From contig JAAXXL010000007.1 in assembly GCA_013334485.1 (NCBI GenBank), forward strand, positions 1 through 59,843: a DNA stretch of 59,843 bases, in the 5' to 3' direction. Of the stretch, positions 1 to 8,401 are shown one piece after another. Origin of the DNA: Chlorobiaceae bacterium. Lineage in GTDB: Bacteria > Bacteroidota > Chlorobiia > Chlorobiales > Chlorobiaceae. Made by a program: the position numbers and the translations under genes. Under the pieces are notes generated by a model that worked only from the letters and a program-made list of their open reading frames with translations, was not told the DNA's origin and made no database searches. Positions within the stretch are counted from its first letter, which is position 1; each line of letters starts with the position of its first letter.

Positions 1-36
1 CAATCTCGGACCATACGCTCATAACGTGATTATGGC

Positions 37-546
37 ATGATTACGAAAAACAAACGCAACACTCTCCGGTACGCTTTGCTCCTCATTACTCCAGCTCTCT
101 TTTGCTTCATACTGAATGTTTCGCTTCTCGATGCTGCAACCACTGCCCGGCATTCCGAAAAGATTATATCCGACGTTTCATCTCCTGAACAAAACCTTAC
201 AGCAGATCCGGCATCATCAACACAAATCCTCCCTGGACTCTCCGGTGAGCACTCCCTTGCCGCCGAAGGAACCGCATCTTATTACGGGAAAAAATTTCAG
301 GGAAGAAAAACAGCAAGCGGAGAATCGTTTAACGGCAATCATTTTACCGCCGCACACCGATCACTTCCTTTCGGAACCAGTGTAAGAGTGACCAATCTCG
401 ACAATGGGAAAAATGTGGTCGTTCGTATCAACGATCGGGGCCCTCATGTAAAGAGAAGAATTATTGACGTCTCGCCTGCTGCGGCAAGAGAGATCGGGCT
501 CTATGGAGAGGGAACTGCCAACGTGCGTATTGAAGCGTTCAACTGA
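37..546 (+). CDS. rlpA: RlpA-like lytic transglycosylase / double-psi beta-barrel protein
   Basis: Exported 169-residue protein of the RlpA family, whose members bind or cleave peptidoglycan denuded of stem peptides at division sites. A hydrophobic segment at about residues 12-32 looks like an uncleaved signal anchor or signal peptide. A low-complexity linker follows, then the double-psi beta-barrel from about 77 to the end. Family signatures visible are GTASYYG (78-84), the [10 protein letters not shown] stretch (105-114) and INDRGP (131-136), followed by IDVS. It is short and has no SPOR domain, so septal targeting through SPOR is not supported. The end overlaps the convergent methyltransferase gene by 8 bases. 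The family call is firm; enzymatic activity is inferred. Confidence 0.9.
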   Translation: MITKNKRNTLRYALLLITPALFCFILNVSLLDAATTARHSEKIISDVSSPEQNLTADPASSTQILPGLSGEHSLAAEGTASYYGKKFQGRKTASGESFNGNHFTAAHRSLPFGTSVRVTNLDNGKNVVVRINDRGPHVKRRIIDVSPAAAREIGLYGEGTANVRIEAFN

Positions 547-1261
547 GATCCCTCTTTCGAAAAACCATGATCAGAGCCGAGTTCCGGCTTTTAATAAACG
601 GCTGCTTGTCAAAACCGCCATACACACCCTCGATCGAAAAGCCTGCCGCAACATGTTGCTGCAAAAACGCTTCCTCACATAAGGGATAGAGCGTCGATTC
701 TTCATGAAAAAGCCTCTTGCCCTCTGAGAGAAGCTCAACTTCAAAAGTAACACAAGCGGGAGAGATTAAAGGATAGCGGCGATGAAACTCCACGTCCCCG
801 GATCCAATGTTCTTTACCCGAAAAGTATACTCCTGCAGGGTAAGCAGGTAGTCCCAGTTTACAACCTGAAATACCCAGACTCCACCCGGCGAAAGCTTTT
901 CATAAACCGAAGCAAGAAAGGGCTGCAGCCGCTCCAGAGAGAGATATGCCAGCACATTACCAACTGAGTAGATCATCTGAAATGTAGCATCAAGTAAGCC
1001 TGCCGCCGAAATATCCATGCAGCGGAATGTAGCCAGGGGAAAGGCTTGCATGGCTGCAGCTATCATCCCTGAATCCAGATCAACTCCTGTTGCCCGAAAA
1101 CCATCATGGGCAAACCTGCCACAATAAAAGCCCGGCCCGCATCCCGCATCAAGCAGCTCACTTCCCGCTTCTCCGGCATATTCCCTGAGAAAACGGTAAA
1201 CCTCATCCCTGAAGGGGAATACCTGACTGTAATACGGAGCAAATTGTGTATAAAAGGACAT
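539..1261 (-). CDS. Class I SAM-dependent methyltransferase
   Basis: About 240 residues with a class I methyltransferase fold. Motif I is LLDAGCGPG near residue 35, followed by an acidic loop (GVDLDSGM) that would bind the SAM ribose and a [10 protein letters not shown] segment at the expected motif IV position. I place the start at the ATG at 1261 because the protein then begins directly with the family-like [15 protein letters not shown] segment. The frame stays open to a TTG at 1345, but the extra 28 residues look non-coding. The substrate cannot be told from sequence; such proteins act on small molecules, quinones or lipids. It is tail-to-tail with rlpA and overlaps it by 8 bases. Confidence 0.8.
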   Translation of the reverse strand: MSFYTQFAPYYSQVFPFRDEVYRFLREYAGEAGSELLDAGCGPGFYCGRFAHDGFRATGVDLDSGMIAAAMQAFPLATFRCMDISAAGLLDATFQMIYSVGNVLAYLSLERLQPFLASVYEKLSPGGVWVFQVVNWDYLLTLQEYTFRVKNIGSGDVEFHRRYPLISPACVTFEVELLSEGKRLFHEESTLYPLCEEAFLQQHVAAGFSIEGVYGGFDKQPFIKSRNSALIMVFRKRDLS

Positions 1262-1372
1262 AACTCTGCTATCAGATTGCGTATCACTATCAAAATGATG
1301 GCCCCCCTCACAGCCAAGATAAACAGAACTGTTCAGAACAACCAACTGTACGAATGCGCTTAAGGCTGAAAG

Positions 1373-1414
1373 CAGCTCGCCCCGTTCCGGGCGGGCTGCA
1401 CAGAACGGGGCGAG
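1373..1414. terminator. Strong hairpin with an alternative overlapping fold downstream of dsbD
   Basis: Bases 1376-1387 pair perfectly with 1403-1414 (12 bp, 15-base loop). The 5' arm can instead pair with the loop: bases from about 1372 to 1382 with GGGCGGGCTGC just inside, an 11-bp stem with one G-T. It sits between dsbD and the methyltransferase. There is no clear T-tract on either side, so termination is likely but not proven. Confidence 0.4.
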
Positions 1415-1452
1415 AATGAATAAACCGGCAATTTTTCAACAAATGATCAATC

Positions 1453-3315
1453 TCAACTGCCCGTCACAAACTTGCTGAGATGAGAGGAAAAAGCCGGAGC
1501 TTCAAGAAAGCCAACAACTCTGCTCTCCGTGATCTCCTTGCCTGATGCATCAAAAAAGATCATGCCGGGAGGGCCGAATAGCCCGAACCGTTTCATCAGC
1601 TCCCGGTCATCCGCACTGTTAGCCGTTACATCAATCTGAAGCAGTGTCATATTCTCAAACTGCGACATGACCTTTGGATCATGAAAGGTGAATTTATCCA
1701 GCTCCTTGCAGGCAACGCACCAGTCGGCATAAAAATCAAGCATGACCGGCTTTTTTGCACTCTGCAGAGCCTGGTCAAGCTCTGCAGAGGTGCGAATACG
1801 TGTAAAAGTGACCTTTTTCTCTTCACCTGAAGCGGCGGTCGTGGAGCCGTGAAACTGCGAGAGTGGTTCCAGCACATTGGTGCCACCGGAGGTCGCACCA
1901 ACAAGTTCCAGTACACCGATAATAAAGAGTACAAGACCAAAAGCTTTACCAAACTTCTGGGCAATCGTTGATTTTTCGGCATGTTTATCAAAAACTCCGA
2001 GAAAAACTGCACAGAGAATGGTGAATGCTCCCCATGCGATCATGACCACCGGAGCAGGAATAACCGGAGAGACCATCCAGATCGCCACAGCAATCAACAG
2101 AAGTCCGAAAACATATTTGACACCAATCATCCATGCTCCGGCGCGGGGCAGAAGACTTCCTGCACTCAATCCGACAAGCAGAAGAGGAACACTCATACCC
2201 ATGGCCATCGAAAAAAGAGCCAGTCCACCAATCACAACATCTTTCGTCTGGCTGATGTAAACGAGAGTGCCTGCAAGTGGAGCAGCAACACATGGCCCGA
2301 CGATCAAAGCAGACAAAGAGCCCATCAAAAAGACACCGACAAAGCGCCCACCCTTAAGATTTCCTGACGTTTTATTGAGCTTGTTCTGAATGGAAGCCGG
2401 CATCTGAAGCTGATAGACATCAAACATTGAGAGCGAGAGTACCACGAGCAGAAGGGCAAATACCATCAATACCCAGGGCTTTTGCAATGCACCGGCAAGC
2501 CCTTCACCGGCAAGTCCTGCAGCAACACCAAGAGAGGTATAGACTAATGCCATGCCCAGACAGTAAGCCAGCGCCATTAAAAAGCTGCGACGGCGGGTAA
2601 CATCCCCCTCACCAACAATAATCGAAGAAAGAATAGGAATCATCGGAAGCACACAGGGGGTAAAGGAGAGAAGCAGACCGAACGCAAGAAATGCAAGTGA
2701 GATTTTCCAGAGACTTCCCCCTGCAAGGGTCGATTTCGCAAGATCAAGATCATTATCAGCCGGCTTTGCTTCAGGCACAGCAACTGATGAAGGTGCTGCC
2801 GGCTGATCTGCTGGCGGAGTAACTGATCCTGCATCGGTAACCGGCTGATCGCCTGTCGCGGCCAAAAGACCCGACTTGGCTGGATCAAACTTGAAACTCT
2901 TGGTTATGGGAGGATAACAGAGCCCATCTTCAGCACACCCCTGATACTCGACATTCACGGTAAATACTCCATCCGCTTTGACAACAGGCAGAGTGAGCGA
3001 CAGCTTGTCATGATAGATTGCAAGTTTTTCGTTTGTTGTAGGATCAGTAATGGTGATTGCCTTCGGCATAACGGGATTCTGCAGCTTCGCATGACCGCCT
3101 TCAACCGTAACTTTCACATTATCCCGATAAAGCTTGTAGCCTTTGGCTATATCCCAATTCAGCAAAATCGTTTTGGAACTGCTCAGCTCCGCCCGTAGCT
3201 TGAATGCCTGATCCGGATCAAGAAATTCCGCAGCAAGAGCAGCAGTAACAGTAGTGCAGAGGAGCATAAAAACAGCAATAACAGAGGCTGCTCTCCTGAA
3301 TGAATAATGGTTCAT
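1453..3315 (-). CDS. dsbD: Protein-disulfide reductase DsbD
   Basis: Transmembrane electron carrier that moves reducing power from cytoplasmic thioredoxin to periplasmic thiol proteins. All three redox modules are visible in the 620 residues. After a signal peptide (1-29) comes the N-terminal immunoglobulin-like domain with Cys127 and Cys133 (GCAEDGLCYPP). The multi-helix membrane domain carries Cys221 (TPCVLPMIP) and Cys342 (GPCVAAPL). The C-terminal thioredoxin-like domain has Cys533 and Cys536 in DWCVACK. It is slightly longer than the E. coli protein because of an Ala/Pro/Asp-rich linker at about 155-195. It lies directly upstream of apbE and a DUF3570 gene, all on the minus strand. A role in cytochrome c thiol reduction is inferred from the System II genes at 20-22 kb. 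Confidence 0.96.
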   Translation of the reverse strand: MNHYSFRRAASVIAVFMLLCTTVTAALAAEFLDPDQAFKLRAELSSSKTILLNWDIAKGYKLYRDNVKVTVEGGHAKLQNPVMPKAITITDPTTNEKLAIYHDKLSLTLPVVKADGVFTVNVEYQGCAEDGLCYPPITKSFKFDPAKSGLLAATGDQPVTDAGSVTPPADQPAAPSSVAVPEAKPADNDLDLAKSTLAGGSLWKISLAFLAFGLLLSFTPCVLPMIPILSSIIVGEGDVTRRRSFLMALAYCLGMALVYTSLGVAAGLAGEGLAGALQKPWVLMVFALLLVVLSLSMFDVYQLQMPASIQNKLNKTSGNLKGGRFVGVFLMGSLSALIVGPCVAAPLAGTLVYISQTKDVVIGGLALFSMAMGMSVPLLLVGLSAGSLLPRAGAWMIGVKYVFGLLLIAVAIWMVSPVIPAPVVMIAWGAFTILCAVFLGVFDKHAEKSTIAQKFGKAFGLVLFIIGVLELVGATSGGTNVLEPLSQFHGSTTAASGEEKKVTFTRIRTSAELDQALQSAKKPVMLDFYADWCVACKELDKFTFHDPKVMSQFENMTLLQIDVTANSADDRELMKRFGLFGPPGMIFFDASGKEITESRVVGFLEAPAFSSHLSKFVTGS

Positions 3316-3362
3316 AAGCTTATCAAGTCATCATCGTTATTGAAAATAGTGCGAAATCCGCT

Positions 3363-4253
3363 TTATTTATTATTGTGATATATCTTGCCAAACTTGTCCA
3401 CTGCCAGATAGTCCATTCCTGATTCTTTGAGAAAAGCCAAACCCTCGTCCTCTTTCAGCATAGCTATGGTCGAATAACTTCCCGCAGTAATAGTTAACGG
3501 CGCCACAACCGTTACCGATCGCCAGTAAGTGACCGGATATCCCGAACGGGGATGGATAATATGGCAGTATCGTTTACCTCCAGCTTCAAAAAAGCGCTCG
3601 TAATCTCCACTCGTGGCGAGTGCACCTGAATAAAGCGGAATAGAGGCAATAGTTCTCTCCTTGTGACGTGGGTCCTGAATACCGACGACCCAGGGTGTAC
3701 CGTCAGGCTTTGGACCTATAATCCGTATATCACCGGCAAGATTGACATACCCATACTTGACCCCTTTGCCGTTAATAACTGTCGCTGCCCTATCTGCTGC
3801 ATACTCTTTGCCAATTCCACCAAAATCAAGCTCCATTCCCGCAACCGGCAAACGAACCTCGTTATTTCGACGCTCCACACTCTTCCAGTTGATGAGGGAA
3901 AGTATGGTTGAAAGTTTCTCCGGCGAAGGCAGTTCAGCCCCGGTAAAGTCCCAGGCATTGCGCAACACCCCGGAGGTAATATCAAATAACCCTGAACTGA
4001 GTTCATAGAGCTTATCCGCATAATCAAGCAGCGACAGAGTCTCACTGTCACAGTCAACAAAATCCTGTCCGGCGGCGGCATTGATACGAGAAATAATACT
4101 CTCCGGCCTGTATCGAGAGTATATTCTCTCAATTCTTGAGACCTCCGCAATCGCATGCGTAGCTATCGACTGCCCTTTACTTTTACTTTCAGCAACAATG
4201 ACCAGCTCACAACTGCTTTTCATTGCCTGAAAGCGAAAACGAAAAATATTCAT
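3363..4253 (-). CDS. apbE: ApbE family FAD:protein FMN transferase
   Basis: ApbE enzymes attach FMN to Thr/Ser of exported redox proteins. The 296-residue protein shows the family blocks: a central GGIGKEYAADRA segment, YVNLAGDIRIIGPKPDG, then LATSGDYERFF and HIIHPRSGYPV. Two oddities stand out. No signal peptide or lipobox is visible at the N-terminus (MNIFRFRFQAMKSS), although most members are exported. The C-terminal metal-binding block, usually an A-D-x-x-S/T-T pattern, reads AGSYST, so the acidic Mg ligand seems to be replaced by Gly. Activity is therefore uncertain. It lies between dsbD and a DUF3570 gene, an association I recall from other bacteria. I see no obvious flavinylation target nearby. 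Confidence 0.88.
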   Translation of the reverse strand: MNIFRFRFQAMKSSCELVIVAESKSKGQSIATHAIAEVSRIERIYSRYRPESIISRINAAAGQDFVDCDSETLSLLDYADKLYELSSGLFDITSGVLRNAWDFTGAELPSPEKLSTILSLINWKSVERRNNEVRLPVAGMELDFGGIGKEYAADRAATVINGKGVKYGYVNLAGDIRIIGPKPDGTPWVVGIQDPRHKERTIASIPLYSGALATSGDYERFFEAGGKRYCHIIHPRSGYPVTYWRSVTVVAPLTITAGSYSTIAMLKEDEGLAFLKESGMDYLAVDKFGKIYHNNK

Positions 4254-4283
4254 AACTGCTTTTTTTAGAAAACAACCCTCCGC

Positions 4284-5492
4284 TCACAACTGCCGTGAAA
4301 CACCGGCCTGAAAACTTCTGGCATGGAAAGCCGTCACTCCCGGATCGCCATTACCAAAAAGAGCCCACTGTTGACGCTGTTCATACTTTTCGATCTTCAG
4401 GTCAACAAGCCATTCACGGCTCAACTGTTTGCTTATCTTAACCCCGGCAGTAACTGCACCAAAAGCAGAAAGCCGCTGATCTTCCGTATAAAAAAGAGCC
4501 CCGGCAGGAACCTGTGTCGCTATGGAGGGGTTTGCCTGCTCCGCCGGACCGACAGGCACATAAAAATCAGCCCCGCACTGCGTGTAGAGACGAAGCAGTG
4601 GGGTTATCGTCCAGCCGTGATGCAACGGCTGCACATATTCTCCTCCAAGCGTATGCGACCGAATACCAAACGAGTCGGAGTAATAACGCCAGGATAACCT
4701 TATTGTGCCGTCACTGCCTTTGAAATGGTGATTCCACCGGGTCAAGAGGGTCATATTGTTGCGATCCCTCGGTCTCTGGTCAGGATTCTTGTAGGGATCG
4801 GTGTAGTAACCGTTTCCATTGGAATAACCAAGATTGAACTGAACAATATCACTCTTCGACAGCACTCTGGTAACACCAAGCAGCCCCGCTATAATCTGCT
4901 TCTTTTCATCCGGAACTTGCCTCTTGACCGCAACCACATTGGAAGCATCAAGCTTTATGATATCATCGGTAAAACTTCCTCCGAGATTAACCGTTGTATT
5001 TTTGTCTTCTGTTGACCAGCTCCCCTGCAATGATCCGCTGCGGGAGATGTAATCAGACTCTTTTGAATAACTGACACCAGCTCCCAGCGTTCCTTTTGAA
5101 AAGTACCTGGTTAGACTGAGATCTCCGGCATGTCGCAACTCCCCGGATGCTCCGGATACCCCGTTATTTGCAGGAAATCCTGAGGAGTGATAAGCCGGAG
5201 AGGCTCCGCTAACCGAATCCTCCATGAATGACGTTGCAATTGACCATTTACCAGCTATTGGAACGGTTACCATCAATGAAATCGCATTCACCGCTATCCG
5301 CTCTCTCTGCATCCCTGCCGTCAGGGCAGTGTCTCCGGACTGGCTGTCCTGATAATTAAGATATTTCATGCTTACCACGCCCCGTTCCGGCGGAGCATCA
5401 GCATAGACAAACTGCACCGAAGGCAGGGAAAGTGCTGCACCTAAAAGCACTCTGCCTATACGGTTTGATTTTGCCTTTGAATGCGATCTCAT
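4284..5492 (-). CDS. DUF3570 domain-containing outer-membrane-like protein
   Basis: Exported protein of about 402 residues with the alternating polar/hydrophobic pattern of an outer-membrane beta-barrel. It contains repeated short amphipathic strands and many aromatic residues, and ends in a hydrophobic strand (RSFQAGVSRQL). I take the ATG at 5492 as start because it gives a normal signal peptide (RIGRVLLGAALSLPSVQF, then ADA). The frame is open upstream to 5591, but those residues do not look like protein. The DUF3570 assignment is from recalled family character and from the apbE neighbour; function is unknown. Bases 5493-5820 upstream hold no gene I can support, only the likely promoter region. 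Confidence 0.75.
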   Translation of the reverse strand: MRSHSKAKSNRIGRVLLGAALSLPSVQFVYADAPPERGVVSMKYLNYQDSQSGDTALTAGMQRERIAVNAISLMVTVPIAGKWSIATSFMEDSVSGASPAYHSSGFPANNGVSGASGELRHAGDLSLTRYFSKGTLGAGVSYSKESDYISRSGSLQGSWSTEDKNTTVNLGGSFTDDIIKLDASNVVAVKRQVPDEKKQIIAGLLGVTRVLSKSDIVQFNLGYSNGNGYYTDPYKNPDQRPRDRNNMTLLTRWNHHFKGSDGTIRLSWRYYSDSFGIRSHTLGGEYVQPLHHGWTITPLLRLYTQCGADFYVPVGPAEQANPSIATQVPAGALFYTEDQRLSAFGAVTAGVKISKQLSREWLVDLKIEKYEQRQQWALFGNGDPGVTAFHARSFQAGVSRQL

Positions 5493-5820
5493 TGAGTAGA
5501 GAAAGATGTTAATATTAGGGCGCCCATTACTTGATTGATAATCACAGCAGGAGACACAATTACTTCTGTTCCTCAAAACAACAGGTAACACAGGGGTATC
5601 AATAAAATCAAATGCCGGCCCATCAAGAGTAGTAACAGGCTGTAATCATCGGCGCCCTCATGAACAGTCATAAAAACATCTGCATCATCACCATCTCAAA
5701 TCATATACTACAACGTAATGTACCGGCAGGGTCAGCGGTTCTATGCAACGCATCACCTAACCCGTTTTAATTGTAGCAAATAAACAATTAAAGAATCCTT
5801 AACCCTACCTTAATTTATGC

Positions 5821-6642
5821 TTAAAAAATACCCTGACACCTTTTTGCCTCCTGCCACAAAGCATCAAGCTCTTCCGGGCTGAAGGCCTTCCAGTCGCGGC
5901 CTGATCTCTGCACATGAGCTTCAACCGAGCGAAAACGGGCCATGAACTTGTTGGTAGCTTTTCTGAGTGCATCTTCAGGATTGGCATCAAGAAAACGGCT
6001 GTAATTGACTATGGTAAAAAGGATATCACCAAACTCCTCCTCCTGCTCCGCTTTACTCTCTGCATTTTTCAACTCCGTGATCTCCTCAACAAGCTTTTCG
6101 AGCACCCCCTCATCACTTGACCAGTCAAATCCAACGCCTGAGACCTTTTTTTGAACCCTGTATGCCCGCAGGAGTTCTGACATAGCGTTCGGCACTCCAT
6201 CAAGCAGGCTTTGACGACCCTCCTGCATTTTCAGGGTTTCCCAGTTTTTCAGCACATCTCCCTCTGTCTCGGCAACAACGTCACTGAATACATGCGGATG
6301 GCGGTTGATGAGCTTATGACAGAGCGCGTCAAAAACATCTGCAAAAGAGAATGCACCGCGCTCCCCGGCCAGTTCCACCTGAAAACAGAGATGGAGAAAA
6401 AGATCGCCTATCTCTTTTTTTAGTTCACTCTCATCCCCCTCGTCAAGAGCATGAACCAGTTCATAGCTCTCCTCAAGCAAAAGATGGGCGAGGGACTGCG
6501 GAGTCTGTTTCCGGTCCCAGGGGCACTCCTGGCGAAGCACCTTTACCAGACTCACCACCCGTTCAAACTGCTCCTGGCGGCTGCGCTCTTTCTTTGAAGA
6601 GATATCAGCTTTCAACTGCTCAATCGGACTGTTTTGCGACAT
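5821..6642 (-). CDS. mazG: Nucleoside triphosphate pyrophosphohydrolase MazG
   Basis: All-alpha NTP pyrophosphatase that hydrolyses (d)NTPs to NMP and PPi, a house-cleaning role. The full-length two-domain form is present. The N-terminal domain carries CPWDRKQTPQSL, LLEESYEL and the metal-binding E-x-x-E...E-x-x-D pattern (KKEIGDLFLHLCFQVELA). The C-terminal domain repeats it (EEEFGDILFTIVNYSRFL). I prefer the ATG at 6642 (MSQNSPIEQLK); an ATG nine codons upstream at 6669 is possible. It is divergent from mnmE. Confidence 0.93.
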   Translation of the reverse strand: MSQNSPIEQLKADISSKKERSRQEQFERVVSLVKVLRQECPWDRKQTPQSLAHLLLEESYELVHALDEGDESELKKEIGDLFLHLCFQVELAGERGAFSFADVFDALCHKLINRHPHVFSDVVAETEGDVLKNWETLKMQEGRQSLLDGVPNAMSELLRAYRVQKKVSGVGFDWSSDEGVLEKLVEEITELKNAESKAEQEEEFGDILFTIVNYSRFLDANPEDALRKATNKFMARFRSVEAHVQRSGRDWKAFSPEELDALWQEAKRCQGIF

Positions 6643-6850
6643 TGTATCTATGATTTTATTTCCCTTCAAACTTGCATATGAAGGTCATCGCTATGGGTAG
6701 TCGTAAAGAATACCGATCCCGACATGGCAGGGAACAAACGAAGCAATCGAAGCACGGAAGAGAATTTATAGCGATGAGCTAAAGTTACAATTTCTTGCCT
6801 GTTATCCTTATACTTCCGGAAAGGATTATCCACCGCCTAAACATTCAACC

Positions 6851-8275
6851 ATGCCCTCAACCTCCGCCAGATTACCCGAACAGGATATCCCGATAGCCGC
6901 AGTTGCAACGCCTGTTGGAGTCGGAGCTTTGGCTGTTGTCCGGATTAGCGGAAAAGGGGTTTTCGATATCGCACAGCGTATCTTCCGCAAAAAGAAGAAC
7001 CCGGCATTCCGCTTTACTCATTCAAAGGGATACACTGCCCACTTCGGCTCCGTTCATGACTCTGAAGGGCTGATCGATGAAGTGGTTGCGCTCATTTTCC
7101 GTACACCGAACTCTTTTACGATGGAAGATATGGTGGAGTTTACCTGCCATGGAGGGCCGGTAGTTGTGCAGCACCTGCTGAAGGTACTGCTTGATGAGGG
7201 GTGCCGCCTTGCAGAACCCGGAGAGTTTACCCGCAGGGCTTTCCTGAACGGCCGCATTGATCTTCTGCAAGCTGAAGCCATCGGAGAGATGATTCATGCC
7301 CGCTCGGAATCGGCTTTCCGCACGGCGGTAACCCAGATGCAGGGAACGCTTTCTCTTCGCCTTGAGACCATGCGCGAGCAACTTCTGCGCTCCTGTGCTC
7401 TCCTTGAGCTTGAGCTTGACTTCAGCGAGGAGGATGTAGAGTTCCAGAGCCGGATTGAGCTTCAGCAGCAGCTTGGGGTTTTGCAGGAGGAGCTGGTTCG
7501 GCTTGTTGACTCCTACCAGCACGGAAGGATACTGAAGGAGGGAGTTGCAACCGTCATTGCCGGCAGACCGAATGCCGGAAAATCAACCCTGCTCAACACG
7601 CTTCTCGGCGAAGAGCGCTCGATTGTCAGCCACATGCCCGGCACTACCCGTGACTACATTGAGGAGTGCTTTCTCTACAACAAAACCATGTTCCGCCTCA
7701 CCGATACAGCGGGCCTGCGCGAAACAGAGGAGGAGATTGAGCATGAAGGGGTCAGGCGGAGCTACCGCAAAATAGCCGAAGCCGATCTCATCGTTTACAT
7801 CCTCGACCTCACGCTTGATGACTATGCGGATGAGGTTACCCGAATCCTTGAATTCAAAAGCGAGTACCGGAATGGACGGATGATTGTTGCGGCTAATAAA
7901 ATTGACCTTGCTTCCGATAGCATGGAGAGGATTCAAGAGCTGCGTGAAACAACAGGTTGTGATGTATGCGGAATTTCTGCTGCAAAGGGTGACGGATTGG
8001 AGGCACTGAAAGAGATGATGAGCCGTATGGTTGAGGGGCTCGACAAGCTGCATGAGGCAAGCGTGCTGGTCACCAGCCTCCGCCACTACGAGGCCCTCAG
8101 AAATGCCACCGACGCTCTCGAAAACGCCCGCGGACTGATCAACACCAACTCGGAGACCGAGCTCATAGCCTTCGAACTCCGCTCATCCCTCAACTACGTC
8201 GGCGAGATCACCGGAAAAGTCATCAACGAGGAGATACTCAACACCATCTTCGACCAGTTTTGCATAGGAAAATAG
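6851..8275 (+). CDS. mnmE: tRNA uridine-5-carboxymethylaminomethyl modification GTPase MnmE
   Basis: GTPase that, with MnmG, modifies the wobble uridine of several tRNAs. At 474 residues it is normal length. The N-terminal tetrahydrofolate-binding domain includes PVGVGALAVVRISG. The helical domain surrounds an inserted G domain with the P-loop GRPNAGKSTLLN near residue 237, the DTAGLRE switch and the NKID specificity motif. The invariant C-terminal FCIGK includes the catalytic Cys. The last 138 bases (8138-8275) recur in diverged form at 9726-9863 beyond an inserted ATPase gene, so this 3' end behaves like an island attachment site. Confidence 0.97.
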   Translation: MPSTSARLPEQDIPIAAVATPVGVGALAVVRISGKGVFDIAQRIFRKKKNPAFRFTHSKGYTAHFGSVHDSEGLIDEVVALIFRTPNSFTMEDMVEFTCHGGPVVVQHLLKVLLDEGCRLAEPGEFTRRAFLNGRIDLLQAEAIGEMIHARSESAFRTAVTQMQGTLSLRLETMREQLLRSCALLELELDFSEEDVEFQSRIELQQQLGVLQEELVRLVDSYQHGRILKEGVATVIAGRPNAGKSTLLNTLLGEERSIVSHMPGTTRDYIEECFLYNKTMFRLTDTAGLRETEEEIEHEGVRRSYRKIAEADLIVYILDLTLDDYADEVTRILEFKSEYRNGRMIVAANKIDLASDSMERIQELRETTGCDVCGISAAKGDGLEALKEMMSRMVEGLDKLHEASVLVTSLRHYEALRNATDALENARGLINTNSETELIAFELRSSLNYVGEITGKVINEEILNTIFDQFCIGK

Positions 8276-8308
8276 ATTTCCTGCAATGGGCAGGATAACC
8301 CCGAAACC

Positions 8309-8389
8309 GGTAAGAATAAATACCAGATAAAGCGCTAACTGGTATTTATTCTTACCAGTTTGTTATATTAACCGGTAAGAATAAATACC
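8309..8389 (+). promoter_or_regulatory. Three 16-bp palindrome-like sites upstream of the DUF4143 ATPase
   Basis: GGTAAGAATAAATACC occurs at 8309-8324 and 8374-8389 on the plus strand and at 8341-8356 on the minus strand, all identical over 16 bases. Start-to-start spacing is 32 and 33 bases, about three helical turns. Sites 1 and 2 can also form a perfect 18-bp stem (8309-8326 with 8339-8356) around a 12-base loop. A TATATT at 8364-8369, between sites 2 and 3, could be a -10 box; site 2 would then cover the -35 region and site 3 the transcript start. I infer an operator array for the gene starting at 8402. A transposon-end or replication-type function is the alternative. Confidence 0.6.
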
Positions 8390-8401
8390 GGATAAGCAAT
8401 T

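Noticed and set aside
5493-5820. DUF4266 lipoprotein that often accompanies DUF3570 and apbE
   Set aside because: No frame with a lipobox and the expected short Cys/Pro-rich protein is present here or between 4253 and 4284.
8309-8389. Possible mini CRISPR array
   Set aside because: Only three units, one inverted, with short AT-rich spacers and no cas genes; a regulatory or recombination site fits better.
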